Numbered from the stretch's first letter, positions 11,687-24,491 are shown. The stretch: DNA of 64,000 nucleotides from Erodium maritimum (GCA_963921825.1 OY997592.1:26019730-26083729); one strand, 5' to 3'. The notes: generated from the letters alone by a model not told the origin. Made by a program: numbers and translations.

Positions 11687-12194
11687 TTATATTCTAACGA
11701 AAGTGATGCTGTCCCATTTATCCAAAGACTTACCCACTGCTTGGATCACATCGCAGATAGGCTTCCCCGGATTCTTATCCCAAGCCCCTTGAATCAGGTT
11801 ACTATAGTCCGGATCATGAATCCACTGAGACTGGAAGTTGAATTTCCCGGGCCCACGACCGGGTACATTCGGGGCCAAGGAATACAAGACCGGCCAATGA
11901 TCCGATGTAGTGACCCCCCTATTACAGAAATGCAGAACCTTTAGATTGGAAAACAGGGCATCTGAAACCAAGGCTCTATCCAGTCTGGATTGGATCCTCG
12001 CATAATGACGGCTGCCCCTAAACCAGGTGAACCGATGACCAGCCATCAGGACTTCCAAAAGTCGCATGTCACTCACCATTGAAAAAAAGTTATACATGAG
12101 ACTCATTGGATACCCCCCTCCCCGAAGTTTCATCCGGATCCAGAGTCCCATTAAAGTCCCCAATCAGGATCCAATTGGGTCTTAATAGGGAATG
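11687..12194 (-). pseudogene. LINE ORF2 endonuclease, C-terminal half (L1a)
   Basis: Reading leftward from the nested insertion, the sequence gives an IGDFNGTLD strand (near 12150), GHRFTWFRG, IQSRLDRALVS and TTSDHWPVL. These are conserved landmarks of apurinic-type LINE endonucleases, including the catalytic SDH. The N-terminal half lies 11 kb away at 23404-23914, beyond element T3. Confidence 0.92.
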
Positions 12195-12199
12195 AAGAC
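12195..12199. repeat. target-site duplication AAGAC, left copy (T3)
   Basis: AAGAC directly precedes the LTR start TGTGAAACCCC at 12200. The same pentamer follows the second LTR at 23399-23403. Confidence 0.95.
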
Positions 12200-14732
12200 T
12201 GTGAAACCCCACTTATTACTTAAGGGTAATATTTTGAAACATCGAACTTTGGGGTATGAAATTGCAATTGGGTCTTTTTGGAAAAGAAGAAAATCAAAAA
12301 AAAAAGAAAAGGAAAAAGGGGTTGAATTGGACTGAGTTGGGGGTTTGGGCCAGCTTGGGCCCAAACAGTGTTGCGCACGCTGGCCCACGAGCCAAGCCAG
12401 CCCAACCCAACACCAACCCTAAGCTCTTCCCCTTCTTCACACGTCTGGCACGCGATTTGAGGACAGAAACGAGCCGCGCCCCCTTGTTCCTCCTTCGATT
12501 CTCTCCCCCCTTCTCTTCTCGTCTCCCTCTCTCACTCGACTTCACCTCATCCGGGACCAAACCACAACCACGCCGGCGTTGTAGGGAGCCGGTTCAGATT
12601 CGTGGCACACTTCTATCGCCGACATCGCTCTTAATCCCGTCAAGATTTGGGGTGTCTGGCTCCGTTCGTTTTCTCCGGTGAGATCCACCCGACTCGCTTG
12701 AGAACGCCGCCTTCTGGTGCGAGCTTGAGGAGAACGAGACCGGCCGACTTCGCTTCGACCTGAGCTTCGCTCCCACGGCGGGTCGTCCGCTCTGCAACCT
12801 CACCGTCGAATCACTGAGATTCATCTCTGAACTCGGGTTCGATTCCGGTGGACGGGGCTTCGTCATTCTGAGCAGAAGCGAGCTGGAGCAAAGGTTGGAG
12901 AGACCTGGAGAAGCCGCCGTCGTGCATGTCGCCGGCGAACCACCTCGCTAACCGGAGACGAAGACCAGACCAGCGTCATCGCCGCCGTCGCGCTGCCAAC
13001 AAACCCTAGCTCTTTTCAAGCTTAGGTTGGGCCAGCTTGCTGTTGGGCCTTGGCCAGACAGAACCAAGGCGAGACTTGGGCTCTAGTTGAACTTCGGGCC
13101 GGGCTGAGGCTCTGGCCAGATCAGGTCCGGGTCTGCGCCAGGTCTGGGTCGGGTCTAGGCTCGGATCCGGGTCAACCCGGTTAAAAAAAAGTATATTTTA
13201 AAATCAGACTTAGGATAATCAAGAGTCTAATGGAACTAGTTTACTTTACTGTTGATTAGTTGAATGTTTACTTGATTGGTTGAATGATTGTGTTGATATA
13301 ATTGTTGATTGAACGGATGATCGAGTATGACTGGTTGTGCCAAGGGGTACAATCAGGTGATCGATGTACCGATGGTTCGTGACAGGTAAGTATGACGGTA
13401 AGGGTAATTGTGGGTATGAATCCCATGCGGTATGTATTGATGAACGTGTGTACTTCTAAGATTGAGGATTAAGTGAATGTCTCTGTGTGTTGTGGTGGAA
13501 GTGTGATTCGATAATTTTTTATTGATGGATAAGTTATAGTACATTTTCCTTATTCTTATTCTTGAATTGTTTGTTTGTTCGGTTGTTTGGTTCGGTACTA
13601 CACCGGGGGGTAGGTGGGTGGGTAATCTGGTGCCGTTGTGGTGGTTGGAGTTGGACAGATACAGTGAGATATTAGTTGAGTATTGGAGCCTGAGGGCATT
13701 GGTTCTGGATATTACGAGAATTGATTATTGGTAGATCCTACGGGATATTTATTGATTATTGGCAGATCCTGCGGGGTATTGATTAATTATCGGCAAATCT
13801 TGCGGGATATTGAGTGGATTATTTCATGACAGATGGTTACTAAGGTTTCTTCCAAGGGCGTGCGTCCCAGTGGATCACTACCTTGGTTCCCTATGACATA
13901 TGGTCCCTTGGAGGCATTTCCGAGAATCCCGACAATGAGCGTCCCTATGGGATGGTTTCCGGTGCCCCGAAGTATGTGCCTCATCTGGACCGAGGGAAAA
14001 TCTGATATGATATGGATACTCTTGTAGATCGGTATATGGGAACCGAGGTGATCCCAGAATCTATCCATGGATCGGAGGCTTGAGAAAGCCAGTGGTTGGC
14101 GTGATATCAATTACTCCCATTGTAATCGTTTCGTTACGTTTTAGTGTTTTCATGGAATCTTTTACGTTACTGGTATCGTCGAAAAAGCGATACTATTTCA
14201 TTTTACTGATTCTATAGTCTTTCATTGATTACTAGTGTTTTCTCGTTTCCAGTTGTGATGGTTTTCCATTTTATTATAATGTTCGCTATTGTTCTCGTTG
14301 CTTTTTATTTGTTTATTATAGTTTTTGGTCTATGATTTTTAAGCACTGTGTGACAACGAACTACTGTAGCTTTATTATTAAACTTGGAGGCTAAAGTTGT
14401 TTACGATTTTCCCTACTGAGCGTAAGCTCACCCCTATTTGTTTATTTGTCGTGTGTACATGTGTACTTGAGATCTGGGAAATTCGAGGCTCAAGAGCTTC
14501 CGGATGTTTTGAGGGTTGTATTAGAGGTGTATTGGTCTATATTGTTGAAATTTATTTACCTTATGTTACCTGTCAAGTTTTGACACCTTATTTGAATTTT
14601 GGATTGAATTATTGAGAAATTCTTTGGACTCGCTTTCAGTTTTAAAGGAATTTATTACAATTTTACTACTTTTATCTCGATTGTTTTCGGTCACGTCTCG
14701 AGTCCGGCCAAAACCAGATTTGGGGCGTGACA
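12200..14732 (+). repeat. 5' LTR of T3
   Basis: This 2,533-bp LTR aligns with 20280-23398 but lacks a 522-bp block present there (21295-21816). The join at 13210-13212 is a TTA shared by both deletion edges. Three tandem units of the type ATTATTGGCAGATCCTGCGG occur near 13725-13810. The ACTGAGCGTAAGCTCACCCC block near 14415 is shared with the other Tekay-like LTRs. Open frames in it (12256-12681, 13833-14027, 14397-14615) recur in the second LTR and are not genes. Confidence 0.93.
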
Positions 14733-14734
14733 AT

Positions 14735-14751
14735 TGGGTATCAGAGCCTGG
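14735..14751 (+). other. primer-binding site (initiator Met tRNA) of T3
   Basis: TGGGTATCAGAGCCTGG sits two bases inside the 5' LTR. The standard sequence complementary to plant initiator tRNA-Met begins TGGTATCAGAGC; this copy carries one extra G, which may weaken priming. Confidence 0.85.
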
Positions 14752-16734
14752 TTTCATTTAAAACAGGTTAAACTTTGAACTTGTTTTCAAAACCTCGGAC
14801 CAACGTCAATTAGGTGGGTAGAGTTAGGAGGTCTACGTCGTGTGCTCAGTGATGCAAGTGAAAATACTTGATGCGTAGAGTGGGAACGACACAAATCTTG
14901 ACTGTCTCAATGGTTATTTAAATTTGAATCTCTTTATTATGATGGTTACATCGCTTGATTGGGATCCTTACCCTATTGACTGTAAGATACAGTGATCGGT
15001 GAAGCCAAATGGTTGAGATCGGTATTGGGTTAACGAGCGGTTATCGAGCCGTTGCAAATTGGTTGTTGAGTAAATCATTTGTTCAAAAAAGATTGTTAAT
15101 TTGAGTTTTTGTGGTTTGGTGGCAATGGTGTGAGTTGTTAAGCTAAGAGTGTACTACGACGGTTGTGATTTTATGGGTGATTTTGTTGAGGTGTACCCAC
15201 CTTCCGACTAGAAGTCGCTAAAGCGTGCAACGATTATGAGATTTTGGGGCACGAGAACCCCGTGGTATTTTGGAGCACGAGAACCTCGTGGTATTTTGGG
15301 GAGCACGAGAACTCCATACACTGAGAAGTAAGAGGAACATGAGAATTTCGGTTATTGATTGTGTTGTATACTTTGAAGAGTATGAGAACTCTGTGTATTG
15401 ATTGTGTTGTGTACCTTGCGGAGCGTGAGACTCTAAGTATTGAATGCCTTGTGAAAATTGATTTGTAATTGTCGACTTGTTTAAGTGCCAACCGTTCTTT
15501 AAGAATTAAAGTTGAATTTGATAGTGAGTCGAAATCGATAGTGAGTTTGAATTTGACTTCGAGTTTGAAGCTAAGGCTTAACTTAAATTTGGAATTGAGT
15601 TTGAAATGGAAAGTAAGTCGAGACAGAGATTGAGGTTGAAATTAAGATCAAGTTTAGATCGGATGAACGAGCGATGCTCGGGTTGGTCATGACACATTGG
15701 TTAAATAATTGTTGAGGAATTTGCCGCTTAGGACGGCCGTTAATGGTTAAGTAAAACCTGAAGGGTTAAATTGACTGGGTAATAATGAGTTATTTGCTAA
15801 GACCCGCATGGGTTATTTAGGGTGTTCAAGATGTTGTGTGCTTGAGATGTTTTATATGTACCGTATGGGTAGGACACTGTGTATAGGTTATTATAAAATG
15901 TCCCGTTTAAGCGGATGGTTAAAGGAAAATACAAACGGGTCATGCCGAATTTTCGGTAGAATCTGAAGTGTTTGCACTTTCACGGGTCGACTCAGGGGCG
16001 CCACTGCAGTCGAGCGAGATAGAGGGATGTCAAGTGGTTACAACGAGATTTGGGGACGCCTGAATCGGGTTGTAACAACGTGAGATCGACATGAAGGTTA
16101 TAAAAGAAAAGTAAGGGTTTGAGATTATGGGAAAGAGTTGAGGACTTAAATCGTGAGATTTATCGGGTTACGATTATAAACCCTAGTGTTGGGAAGTTAC
16201 ACAAATCGAGGGATATGCTTGTTGCTTTGCGAATTGTGTGAATTGATTGAGATTGTTCCTCCTATGGGAGTTGATTGATTTGATTGAACACCGTTGATTT
16301 CTGTTGTGAGACGCACTAAGTTGCGGCCTTTTCTGCCTTTATATAAAGGATTATATATGTATCTACTGAGCCAAGTGCGGTTGTTCTTTTATGATCTTGG
16401 TGGGACGCGCGTGAACGTCCGTGTGTTTTGATCGAACCAGTTGTACTAAACGAGACTTCGTACTAGCGATCCAAGTGGGATCCCTTTAAGACGCATGAGA
16501 ACGTCCCTTTATGTTGAATCGAACCACTTGAGTTAATTTGAGTTATGAGTACTTATGTTTTAAATGCAACGAGTACACGAGATGTCCCGTGTTTACAGTC
16601 CAAGAGGGACCAGGAGTCGCCCCGCTGTGGGGCAGAGCCAGACACCAGCCGTTAGTCTGGCAGGGATAGCGAGCGCTAGGGTGCGGCTTCCACAGGGCAC
16701 CAGAGTTTTGAGGTAGACCGGTAGGGTAACCATC

Positions 16735-17631
16735 AAATGTTCCTCCAGTCGCAGAGTCGACTCAGGCGACCCCTATGGATGAGGTGGTTCGCGCAGCACC
16801 AGCAGCGCTTAACGCTCAGCAGGAGACTACAGTACCGGCACCAGAGTCTGTGCCTACGGCCGACGCCGTCACTATCGAGAAGCCAGGCCAGGTGCATAGC
16901 AACACGACCAGGCTCTCAGAAATTTTCGTAGTCTGAGTACGCCAATCAATCCAGGGGGTTCAGACCCCGAGGCAGCTGTAGTATGGTTGGAGCTGATTAC
17001 CCGCAACTTTGTTACTTCGAGAGTATTCGGTTGGTCATCTGAGAATGTTTTCACGACCGTTCAGCTTGAGAAAGAAGCATGCTACTGGTAGCAGTTGTGC
17101 AGATTGGGGTTGGAGGTGACCTTTAGCTGTTCAATAAATTGTTCATGGGACAATATCTTTCCCTCGATCCGTTCGAGAGGACCAACACCAACGGTTGTTT
17201 GATATGCAACAGAGAGGGATGACCGTCCCTAAGTATGAGGCGAGGTTCACGTTCCTGTACCGCTTCGCGCCGAGAGGGTGAAAACCGAGGAGAGCCGCCA
17301 AGGGCGTTTGAGAGAGGACTCACCCCGTCTGTCGCGGATCAAGTTGTTACCTTCAGAATGAAGATTTTCTGTACTAGTGGATCAGGCGCTAGCGGTTGAG
17401 AAGCATCTTCAGGAGACCGCCAGAGTGCGGAAGAACAGGACGAGGCCGAGTGGCTTCTTAAGGCCGTCAAGGAGTCGCAATATTAAGAGGCAGAGGACCT
17501 CATGATTGTTTCAACCGTGGAACCAGTCCGGTGGGACACGACGGGTTGGGGCAGCAGCGTCGGTTGGATCTGCCCCGGTGGCACAGTTTTGTCATTCGTG
17601 TAGACAGTTGGGACATCTAGGCCGGGACTGA
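16735..17631 (+). pseudogene. gag remnant of T3 with a broken zinc knuckle
   Basis: Nucleotide similarity to the better preserved gag of element T1 (54626-56837) is visible from CAGAGTCGACTCAGGCGACC onward, but stops and frameshifts break it. At 17590 the sequence reads CHSCRQLGHLGRD followed by TGA, so the final Cys of the CX2CX4HX4C knuckle is replaced by a stop. Gag would form the particle that packages the element RNA. Frames at 16737-16931 and on the opposite strand are by-products. Confidence 0.75.
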
Positions 17632-20250
17632 CCATGGAACATTGAATCCACAAACCATCCTGCAGGTCGGCCTACGAGAGCCGATAAGAGGACATACTAT
17701 TACAGCAGCAAATTCCTTTCACCACCGAGAGGAGAACTTCTGATTCAGCAGGGCCGAGCATACGCGATTGCCGGGCCCCGAGCTGAGGGACTTGTTACTG
17801 ATCTTGAGATCGCTTAGAGTACCTGTTTACGAATTACATTTTGGATTTCTTGGTCGCGGACACTTAAGTTTTACACTTGGTTGTGTCGTTTCGTGATTAC
17901 TTTATGTAGGATCGAGTTTCAAACTGGTAAGCCCACCCGTATCATAAACACACCGACCAGAGGTGTGATAGTACCAACGAACGCCAACGTGGGTTTGAAA
18001 GAGGAGCAACAGACCTAGTAGTACGGGGAGTTCTTTTCCTTCCTCGATAGTGAGGACCGAGTTTTAAGAACCGGTGGGTGAAACAGCAGGCGTTCATCGA
18101 ATGTCATCAACAGTGAATGCTGAGCAGTGAAAGGCTGCAGCCTTGACCAGTAAACGGTCTGACCGGTTGCTGGAGATGACCGAGCAACGATGAGATCAGA
18201 GTAGCGAGCGGAAGCGTGGTGGGCCCATAACCCACATGAGTAGTAATCTCCATCTTCCTCTACCTCCGCTAGAAGGTTTAGGTCACAAGATTCGGACCTT
18301 CAAGGCGTTTTTGTTTCAAAATACCGTTTAACGAGCGAAAAGTTGCAGCAGTGGGTGCCGTACTTAAGAGATTGGATTAGAATGTGCTCCATACGTTCGT
18401 CCTGAAGGGACTAAACGGTTTGTCGCCAGTTCACGCGGAACAGGCGAATAACATCAAGAGTTGTTTAGACGACTTGCCCAGCGGAGAAGGATACGGAAAA
18501 CGAGAACCAGGTACCAAGGTGTACCTTGACCAGCAAGAGAAGAACGAACGCCAAACGTCCCGCGAGGACTAAGCATAACCATAGGGTTATGCCTTAGAAG
18601 TGAGAGCACCTCAAGTTGAAATCCGGCAACGGATAGTCGAGGGCGACTACCACAAGCTTCTAGGCCAGTAACAAGATGGCACCAAACGAAGCGTTGTGTG
18701 GTAGGTCGGACTTTTATGCCATGCATGGACACAGAGAGAGTTAAGGATTAATCGTTGTTGGTTTTGGGTTGTTCAAGGAACAATGGAAGGAACCGCGCCA
18801 GTTTCTGAACGGTTCGAATTATCGAGATCACAGTGCATGATGTTTACTCCTTATGGGATGACCTGGGTGGACTTGACTATAAGTTGTTTTGATCGACAGC
18901 TCGTGAACGAGTGTCAGCGGTATAAGGATTACCACCGATCGGGATAAACTTTATCGATGAATCTTGGATTGTGGTTCACCGTCGAGTGTGATTATTGTAC
19001 GTTTATTTTGGTGTCTTGAAGTACACCTACTTTCGGCTAGAGTACCAATACAAGGTTCCACCGTTCTTGTTGTTGTGCGTCGTTCGTCCGACAAGAGGTT
19101 GGTAGAGTTAGTGGTTGTGCGGAACCGTGCACCGGGTTTGAGAACCATAGTCTCGCAGATGCAGTGATTTATACGAAACGACTTGTAAGATGGTTTTGTC
19201 AGAAGTGTGAACTGGTATCGACGGTAAGAGAATTATAGAAAGTTGGTTAACTTTCGTGATCGACCGTAGTTGAGAATGGTTATTTTCTCCTTATTTTAGG
19301 ATCGCGATACTTGTTGAGTGGTTGAATCTTTATCAGGTTGAGAATCTTGAACGGTTTTACCAGGTGTAACCTGTCATTAGATTTGGGCAAGTATGCCGCA
19401 CTTCGGATAACGTGAGCTTCTAATGGTAATACGTTTTGAGGCGTGCCGACTTCCGACTAGAGGTCGGTACATTGTATCGTTCACGTGTTTGATGTACGCC
19501 TACCTTTCCACGAGATGTTATGAAACGAACGAGTGTTCCAGATCCTTCGGTGTTAGTGAGGTCTTTTGTTTGTGGCTGACCTTGACTTGTTAGTATTTGA
19601 GTTCTGTTGGGATTAATCCCGTGGCAATCACTAAGGAGAAATTGTTTGAGTTACGTTTTGTGTGGTTTCGACTTGGTTTGACTGTAAGGGATTCCAGCAG
19701 GATACCTTTGGCGACGGAATTTCCGGTGTGGGGTATCGAGATCCTCACCTTAGTTCTCTAAAGTGTTTAGATGTTTCTCGATTTGTGTTGTTACTCAACA
19801 TTCTTGAGTTGGTGAAACGTGACGCGTGTTTTCTTGAAGTTGGGTGAGACGGTTTTGTACCGCCAAGTATGGCGTTTGAGAAAATAGCGTGATCTAGTGA
19901 AGCACGATTAAGTGAATGTTGTGTAAATTCGGAAACGGTTAAAGACCGTGCGGAGAAGACGAAAGATTTACGCAGTTAGAAGGCGCAGACCTCTGAAGGT
20001 TATAGTCGGTAAACGCGTATTACTGAAAGTGATCCTAAGAAGGACTTTTAGCGGTACGACCGCGTCGGAGGCAAGTTGGCCCCGCAGCTTATCGAACTTT
20101 TTGAGATCTTCAGGCAGGGCTAGAGCCGTTTCCTAGCAGCTTCCTCGTATTCCCAAACTGCGGGAGTACACCGCGGATCCCTCGCTTATGAGTTTTGAGC
20201 GGACGTTCCCTGAGGAAGGAACAAGAGGAGCGCGTTCACTCTAAATTTCG
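17632..20250 (+). pseudogene. collapsed pol region of T3 (protease, RT and most of integrase missing)
   Basis: Near 18180-18230 is a stretch also found in T1 and T2 (GATCAGAGTAGCG...CGGAAGCGTGGT). Only about 450 bp later (18655-18715) comes a late-integrase piece reading SNKMAPNEALCGRSD, matching the MAPxEALYGR motif of gypsy integrases. In intact elements some 2 kb of reverse transcriptase, RNase H and integrase core lie between such landmarks. The remaining 1.5 kb up to the polypurine tract is non-coding but shared with T2, for example 18850-19050 against the inverse of 43750-43930. Confidence 0.7.
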
Positions 20251-20261
20251 AGGACGAAATT

Positions 20262-20278
20262 CTTTTAAGCGGGGTAGA
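20262..20278 (+). other. polypurine tract region of T3
   Basis: CTTTTAAGCGGGGTAGA precedes the 3' LTR by one base, after AATTTCGAGGACGAAATT. Tekay-type elements carry this context. One C (AAGCGGGG) interrupts the purine run. Confidence 0.8.
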
Positions 20279-20279
20279 C

Positions 20280-23200
20280 TGTGAAACCCCACTTATTACT
20301 TAAGGGTAATATTTTGAAACATCGAACTTTGGGGTATGAAATTGCAATTGGGTCTTTTTGGAAAAGAAGAAAATCAAAAAAAAAAGAAAAGGAAAAAGGG
20401 GTTGAATTGGACTGAGTTGGGGGTTTGGGCCAGCTTGGGCCCAAACAGTGTTGCGCACGCTGGCCCACGAGCCAAGCCAGCCCAACCCAACACCAACCCT
20501 AAGCTCTCCCCCTTCTTCACGCGTCTGGCACGCGATTCGAGGACAGAAACGAGCCGCGCCCCCTGTTCCTCCTTCGATTCTCTCTCCCCCTTCTCTTCTC
20601 GTCTCCCTTTCTCACTCGACTTCACCTCATCCGGGACCAAACCACAACCACGCCGGCGTCGTAGGGAGCCGGTTCAGATCCGTGGCACACTCCATCGCCG
20701 GCATCACTCTTAATCCCGTCAAGATTTGGGGTGTCTGGCTCCGTTCGTTTTCTCCGGTGAGATCCACTCGACTCGCTTGAGAACGCCGCCTTTTGGTGCG
20801 AGCTTGAGGAGAACGAGACCGGCCGACTTCGCTTCCACCTGAGCTTCGCTCCCACGGCGGGTCGTCCCCTCTACAACCTCACCGTCGAATCACTAAGATT
20901 CATCTCTGAACTCGGGTTCGATTCCGGTGGACGGGGCTTCGTCATTCTGAGCAGAAGCGAGCTGGAGCAAAGGTTGGAGAGACCTGGAGAAGCCGCCGTC
21001 GTGCAGGTCGCCGGCGAACCACCTCGCTGACCGGAGACGAAGAACAGCTCAGCACCACCGCCGCTGTCGCGACGCCAGCAAACTCTAGCTCTTTTCAAGC
21101 TTAGGTTGGGCCAGGTTGCTGTTGGGCCTTGGACAGACAGAACTAAGGCGGGCCTTGGGCCCTAGTTCAACTTCGGGCCGGGCTGAGGCTCTGGCCAAAT
21201 CAGGTCCAGGTCTGGGCCAGGTCTGGGTCGGGTCTGGGCTCGGATCCGGGTCAACCCGGTTCAAAAAAAAAAGTACATTTTAAAATCAGACTTAATTATT
21301 TGATGTAATTAATTCAAGGTGAGAAATTAAAAGACAATTTTGGTTAAATCAGTGGACTTTGGACAATTACTGGTTTTGATTCAGACGCTTTATTTGTCAA
21401 ACCTAGACGGGACTTCGCCCGAGATCCAGGGCTTGGACCCGAGCTAGAAGAACGAAGACCACTCCGGGACCCGTGTGAAGAACGAAGGAAAGGCCACTCG
21501 AGCTTTTCATCAGAGTATTATTAGAGGAAGACCGCAAGGTAGGGAAAGTCCTAACTACTCGAGTAATTTCGATTATTGTATGCGTATTAGGTTAATAAAA
21601 TCGGAAAGGTCCTAGAATGGCATATAGGATGCGAATAACTAGAATAATTGTCTTTCAATTACTAATAACCGGAAGTGTCTAGAATGCATGCTTAGGATGA
21701 AGATGACTAGTGTAACTCGCTTTCAATACTTGGGAATTGATTTACTGGTAGAGAGGCTGTGAAGAGCTCTCGGATTAGTTGTGTGCTAGGTTCACATGCT
21801 TGGTTGATAGATATTAGGATAATCAAGAGTCTAATGGAACTAGTTTACTTTACTGTTGATTAGTTGAATGTTTACTTGATTGGTTGAATGATTGTGTTGA
21901 TATAATTGTTGATTGAACGGATGATCGAGTATGACTGGTTGTGCCAAGGGGTACAATCAGGTGATCGATGTACCGATGGTTCGTGACAGGTAAGTATGAC
22001 GGTAAGGGTAATTGTGGGTATGAATACCGTGCGGTATGTATTGATGAACGTGTGTACTTCTAAGATTGAGGATTAAGTGAATGTCTTTGTGTGTTGTGGT
22101 GGAAGTGTGATTCGATAATTGTTGAGTGATGGATAAGTTATAGTACATTTTCCTTATTCTTATTCTTGAATTGTTTGTTTGTTCGGTTGTTTAGTTCGGT
22201 ACTACACCGGGGGGGGGGGGGGGTAATCCGGTGCCGTTGTGGTGGTTGGAGTTGGACAGATACAGTGAGATATTGGTTGAGTATTGGAGCCTGAGGGCAT
22301 TGGTTACTGGATATTACGAGAATTGATTATTGGAAAATCCTGCGGGATATTTATTAATTATTGGCAGATCCTGCGGGATATTTATTGATTATTGGCAGAT
22401 CCTGCGGGATATTGATTAATTATCGGCAAATCCTGCGGGATATTGAGTGGATTATTCATGAGAGATGGTTACTGAGGTTTCACCCAAGGGCGTGCGTCCC
22501 AGTGGAGCACTACCTTGGTTCCCTATGACATATGGTCCCTTAGAGGCATTTCCGAGAATCCCAACGATGAGCGTCCCTATGGGATGGTTTTTTTCGGTGC
22601 CCCGAAGTATGTGCCTGCTCTGGACCGAGGGAAAATATGATATGATATGGATACTCTGGTAGATCGGTATATGGGAACCGAGGTGATCCCAGAATCTATC
22701 CATGGATCGGAGGCTTGAGAAAGCAAGTGGTTGGCGTGATATCAATTACTCCCATTTTAATCGTTACGTTACGTTTTAGTGTTTCATGGAATCTTTTAAG
22801 CTACTGGTATCGTCGAAAAAGCGATACTATTTCATTTTAGTGATTATATAGTCTTTCATTGATTACTAGTGTTTTCTCGTTTCCAGTTGTGATGGTTTTC
22901 CATTTTATTATAATGTTCTCTATTTGTTCGCTGAGATGTTATCGTTATGCGCTATTGTTCTCGTTGCTTTTTACTTGTTTATTATAGTTTTTGGTCTAAG
23001 AGTTTGAAGCATTTTGTGACAACAAACTAAAGTAGCTTTATTATTAAACGTGGAGGCTAAAGTTGTTTACGATTTTCCCTACTGAGTGTAAGCTCACCCC
23101 TATTTGTTTATTTGTCGTGTGTACAGGTGTACTTGAGATCTGGGAAATTCGAGGCTCGGGAGCTTCCAGATGTTTTGAGGGTTGTATTAGAGGTGTATTG

Positions 23201-23398
23201 GTCCATATTGTTGAACTTTATTTACCTTATGTTACCTGTCAAGTTTTGACACCTTATTTGAATTTTGGATTGAATTATTGAGAAATTCTTTGGACTCGCT
23301 TTCAGTTTTAAAGGAATTTATTACAGTTCTACTACTTTTATCTCGATTGTTTTCGGTCACGCCTCGAGTCCGGCCAAAATCGGATTTGGGGCGTGACA
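20280..23398 (+). repeat. 3' LTR of T3
   Basis: A 3,119-bp LTR that keeps the 522-bp block (21295-21816) lost from its partner. It has four ATTATTGGCAGATCCTGCGG-type units (about 22318-22445) against three in the 5' LTR, and a run of 15 G at 22209-22223 where the partner has an interrupted G run. It ends in GGGGCGTGACA followed by the AAGAC duplication. Confidence 0.93.
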
Positions 23399-23403
23399 AA
23401 GAC

Positions 23404-23914
23404 AGCATATCAAGTCCCAAGTAATGTGCCGTCGGTCCCTACGCGGTTCCCCGTAAACTCCTGTGAGTCAAATGTCTTCATATCCGGGAGCCAAAAGATC
23501 CACATCAATGTACCGGGATGAGGACGACCGGAGGTCTACAGTGACGCCAGAGACCCAAAACAAGGCCATGCCCCTTTGACTCGGCGTGTCCCGAGTTCCT
23601 CGAACATAAGGAACACAGAGATAGTCCTGGAATCCCAGGGAACGGGATAGAATAACGCAGCCTTTGGTATCTAATAGGGATTCAAACAGGAAGAGTAGGT
23701 GAGGACGGTGGTCACATAGAAGGTGTCTGAGCTGCTGCTTATGGATGACAGTCCCCATTCCCCGATAGTTCCATGCTAGGGTCCTAAGGTCCTGTTTGAC
23801 TTGTGGAGACGAGGGCCTTGGGCCCGGGTCCCAATTCCTTTGTCTGGATGGAAGACCCGACGATAGAGGCGCCGACGGTGACAACAAAGGAGATGGAGCC
23901 GATTGGTCCACCAA
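23404..23914 (-). pseudogene. LINE ORF2 endonuclease, N-terminal half (L1a)
   Basis: The frame reads LRTLAWNYRGMGT, the usual start of a LINE endonuclease (WNxRG), then LFLFESLLDTKG, which carries the metal-binding Glu region (normally Q/E-T-K). A VSGVTVDLRSS strand and IDVDLLA follow. The frame then runs into a stop close to the T3 insertion; the remainder is at 11687-12194. The upstream part to 23914 is Pro/Ser-rich and may be linker or the end of a first ORF. Confidence 0.9.
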
Positions 23915-24355
23915 TGCACCTTGCGAGGCTATCTCGTCCAGGCCCCCACTCAGTCTTGGGGACTGGGAGAAGTATCAGGCGACAACGAATCCAGCAAAGG
24001 TCTCAGGCAAGGCCTCTCAATAGCAGATCACGAGGATGAAGAATCAGAGATGAGCAGCGAATCCGGAGATAACGGCGGCGGGGATATCATACCAGGGCTG
24101 CCCGAGGCCGAACTACGCAAGGTAGAACACATCCTATATCGATGACGACGGTCAGAGGCAAAGCGTGCCTAGGATGAGATCTCATCCACACCAGGGAGAG
24201 AGATAAGTGGTGACGATAGGGAAGGAGACTCCCGACCCGGGGACGGCGAAAAAGGTCCGAAACTATGCCGGGAGGGAGGGGACGACTCATGGCAGCGACG
24301 TGACATCGAAACCCTAGCTTTATTTTTGGAACAAGATCAAGTTTTGATTGAGTAT
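23915..24355 (-). other. 5' remainder of LINE L1a
   Basis: About 440 bp between the endonuclease start and the target duplication. No complete first ORF with a zinc knuckle is visible. Frames here are short, so the element probably stopped reverse transcription early. Confidence 0.5.
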
Positions 24356-24491
24356 GGCAATGATTATATTTTGTGAGCGCAAACATAGATTTATAAAACT
24401 TTTTTTCATCTGTGAAATTTTATAAAGCTCGTTATTACTCAAGACAGGTCAAGGAAGAGACCTGTTAATCAATACGCTAGATATATATAAT

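Larger units (their letters stand above)
12200..23398 (+). mobile_element. Ty3/gypsy Tekay/Del-like LTR retrotransposon T3, non-autonomous
   Basis: Two direct LTRs (12200-14732 and 20280-23398) both start TGTGAAACCCCACTTATTAC and end GGATTTGGGGCGTGACA or the equivalent. A Met-tRNA primer site and a polypurine tract lie at the expected inner edges, and AAGAC duplications flank the whole. The 5.5-kb interior holds only remnants of gag and a late-integrase motif. The polypurine context TTCGAGGACGAAATTC and the LTR style point to the Tekay/Del chromovirus lineage. It is inserted in the endonuclease of a LINE. LTR differences and a 522-bp deletion show it is not young. Confidence 0.9.
8610..24355 (-). 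mobile_element. L1-type LINE (L1a), split by a nested LTR retrotransposon
   Basis: GGCAATGATTAT flanks both ends directly (8598-8609 and 24356-24367), and the poly-A tail appears as a T run at 8610-8616, so the element reads right to left. Between the ends, once the nested element 12200-23398 and one AAGAC copy are removed, about 4.5 kb remain. This encodes an endonuclease, reverse transcriptase, zinc-binding segment and RNase H in L1 order. The reading frame is broken in several places. Full-length plant L1 elements also carry a first ORF; here only about 440 bp precede the endonuclease, so the copy is probably 5'-truncated. Confidence 0.9.

Noticed and set aside
12256..12681. 141-residue frame repeated at 20336-20713
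   Set aside because: Both copies sit at the same place in the two LTRs of T3, so they are repeat sequence and not a duplicated gene.
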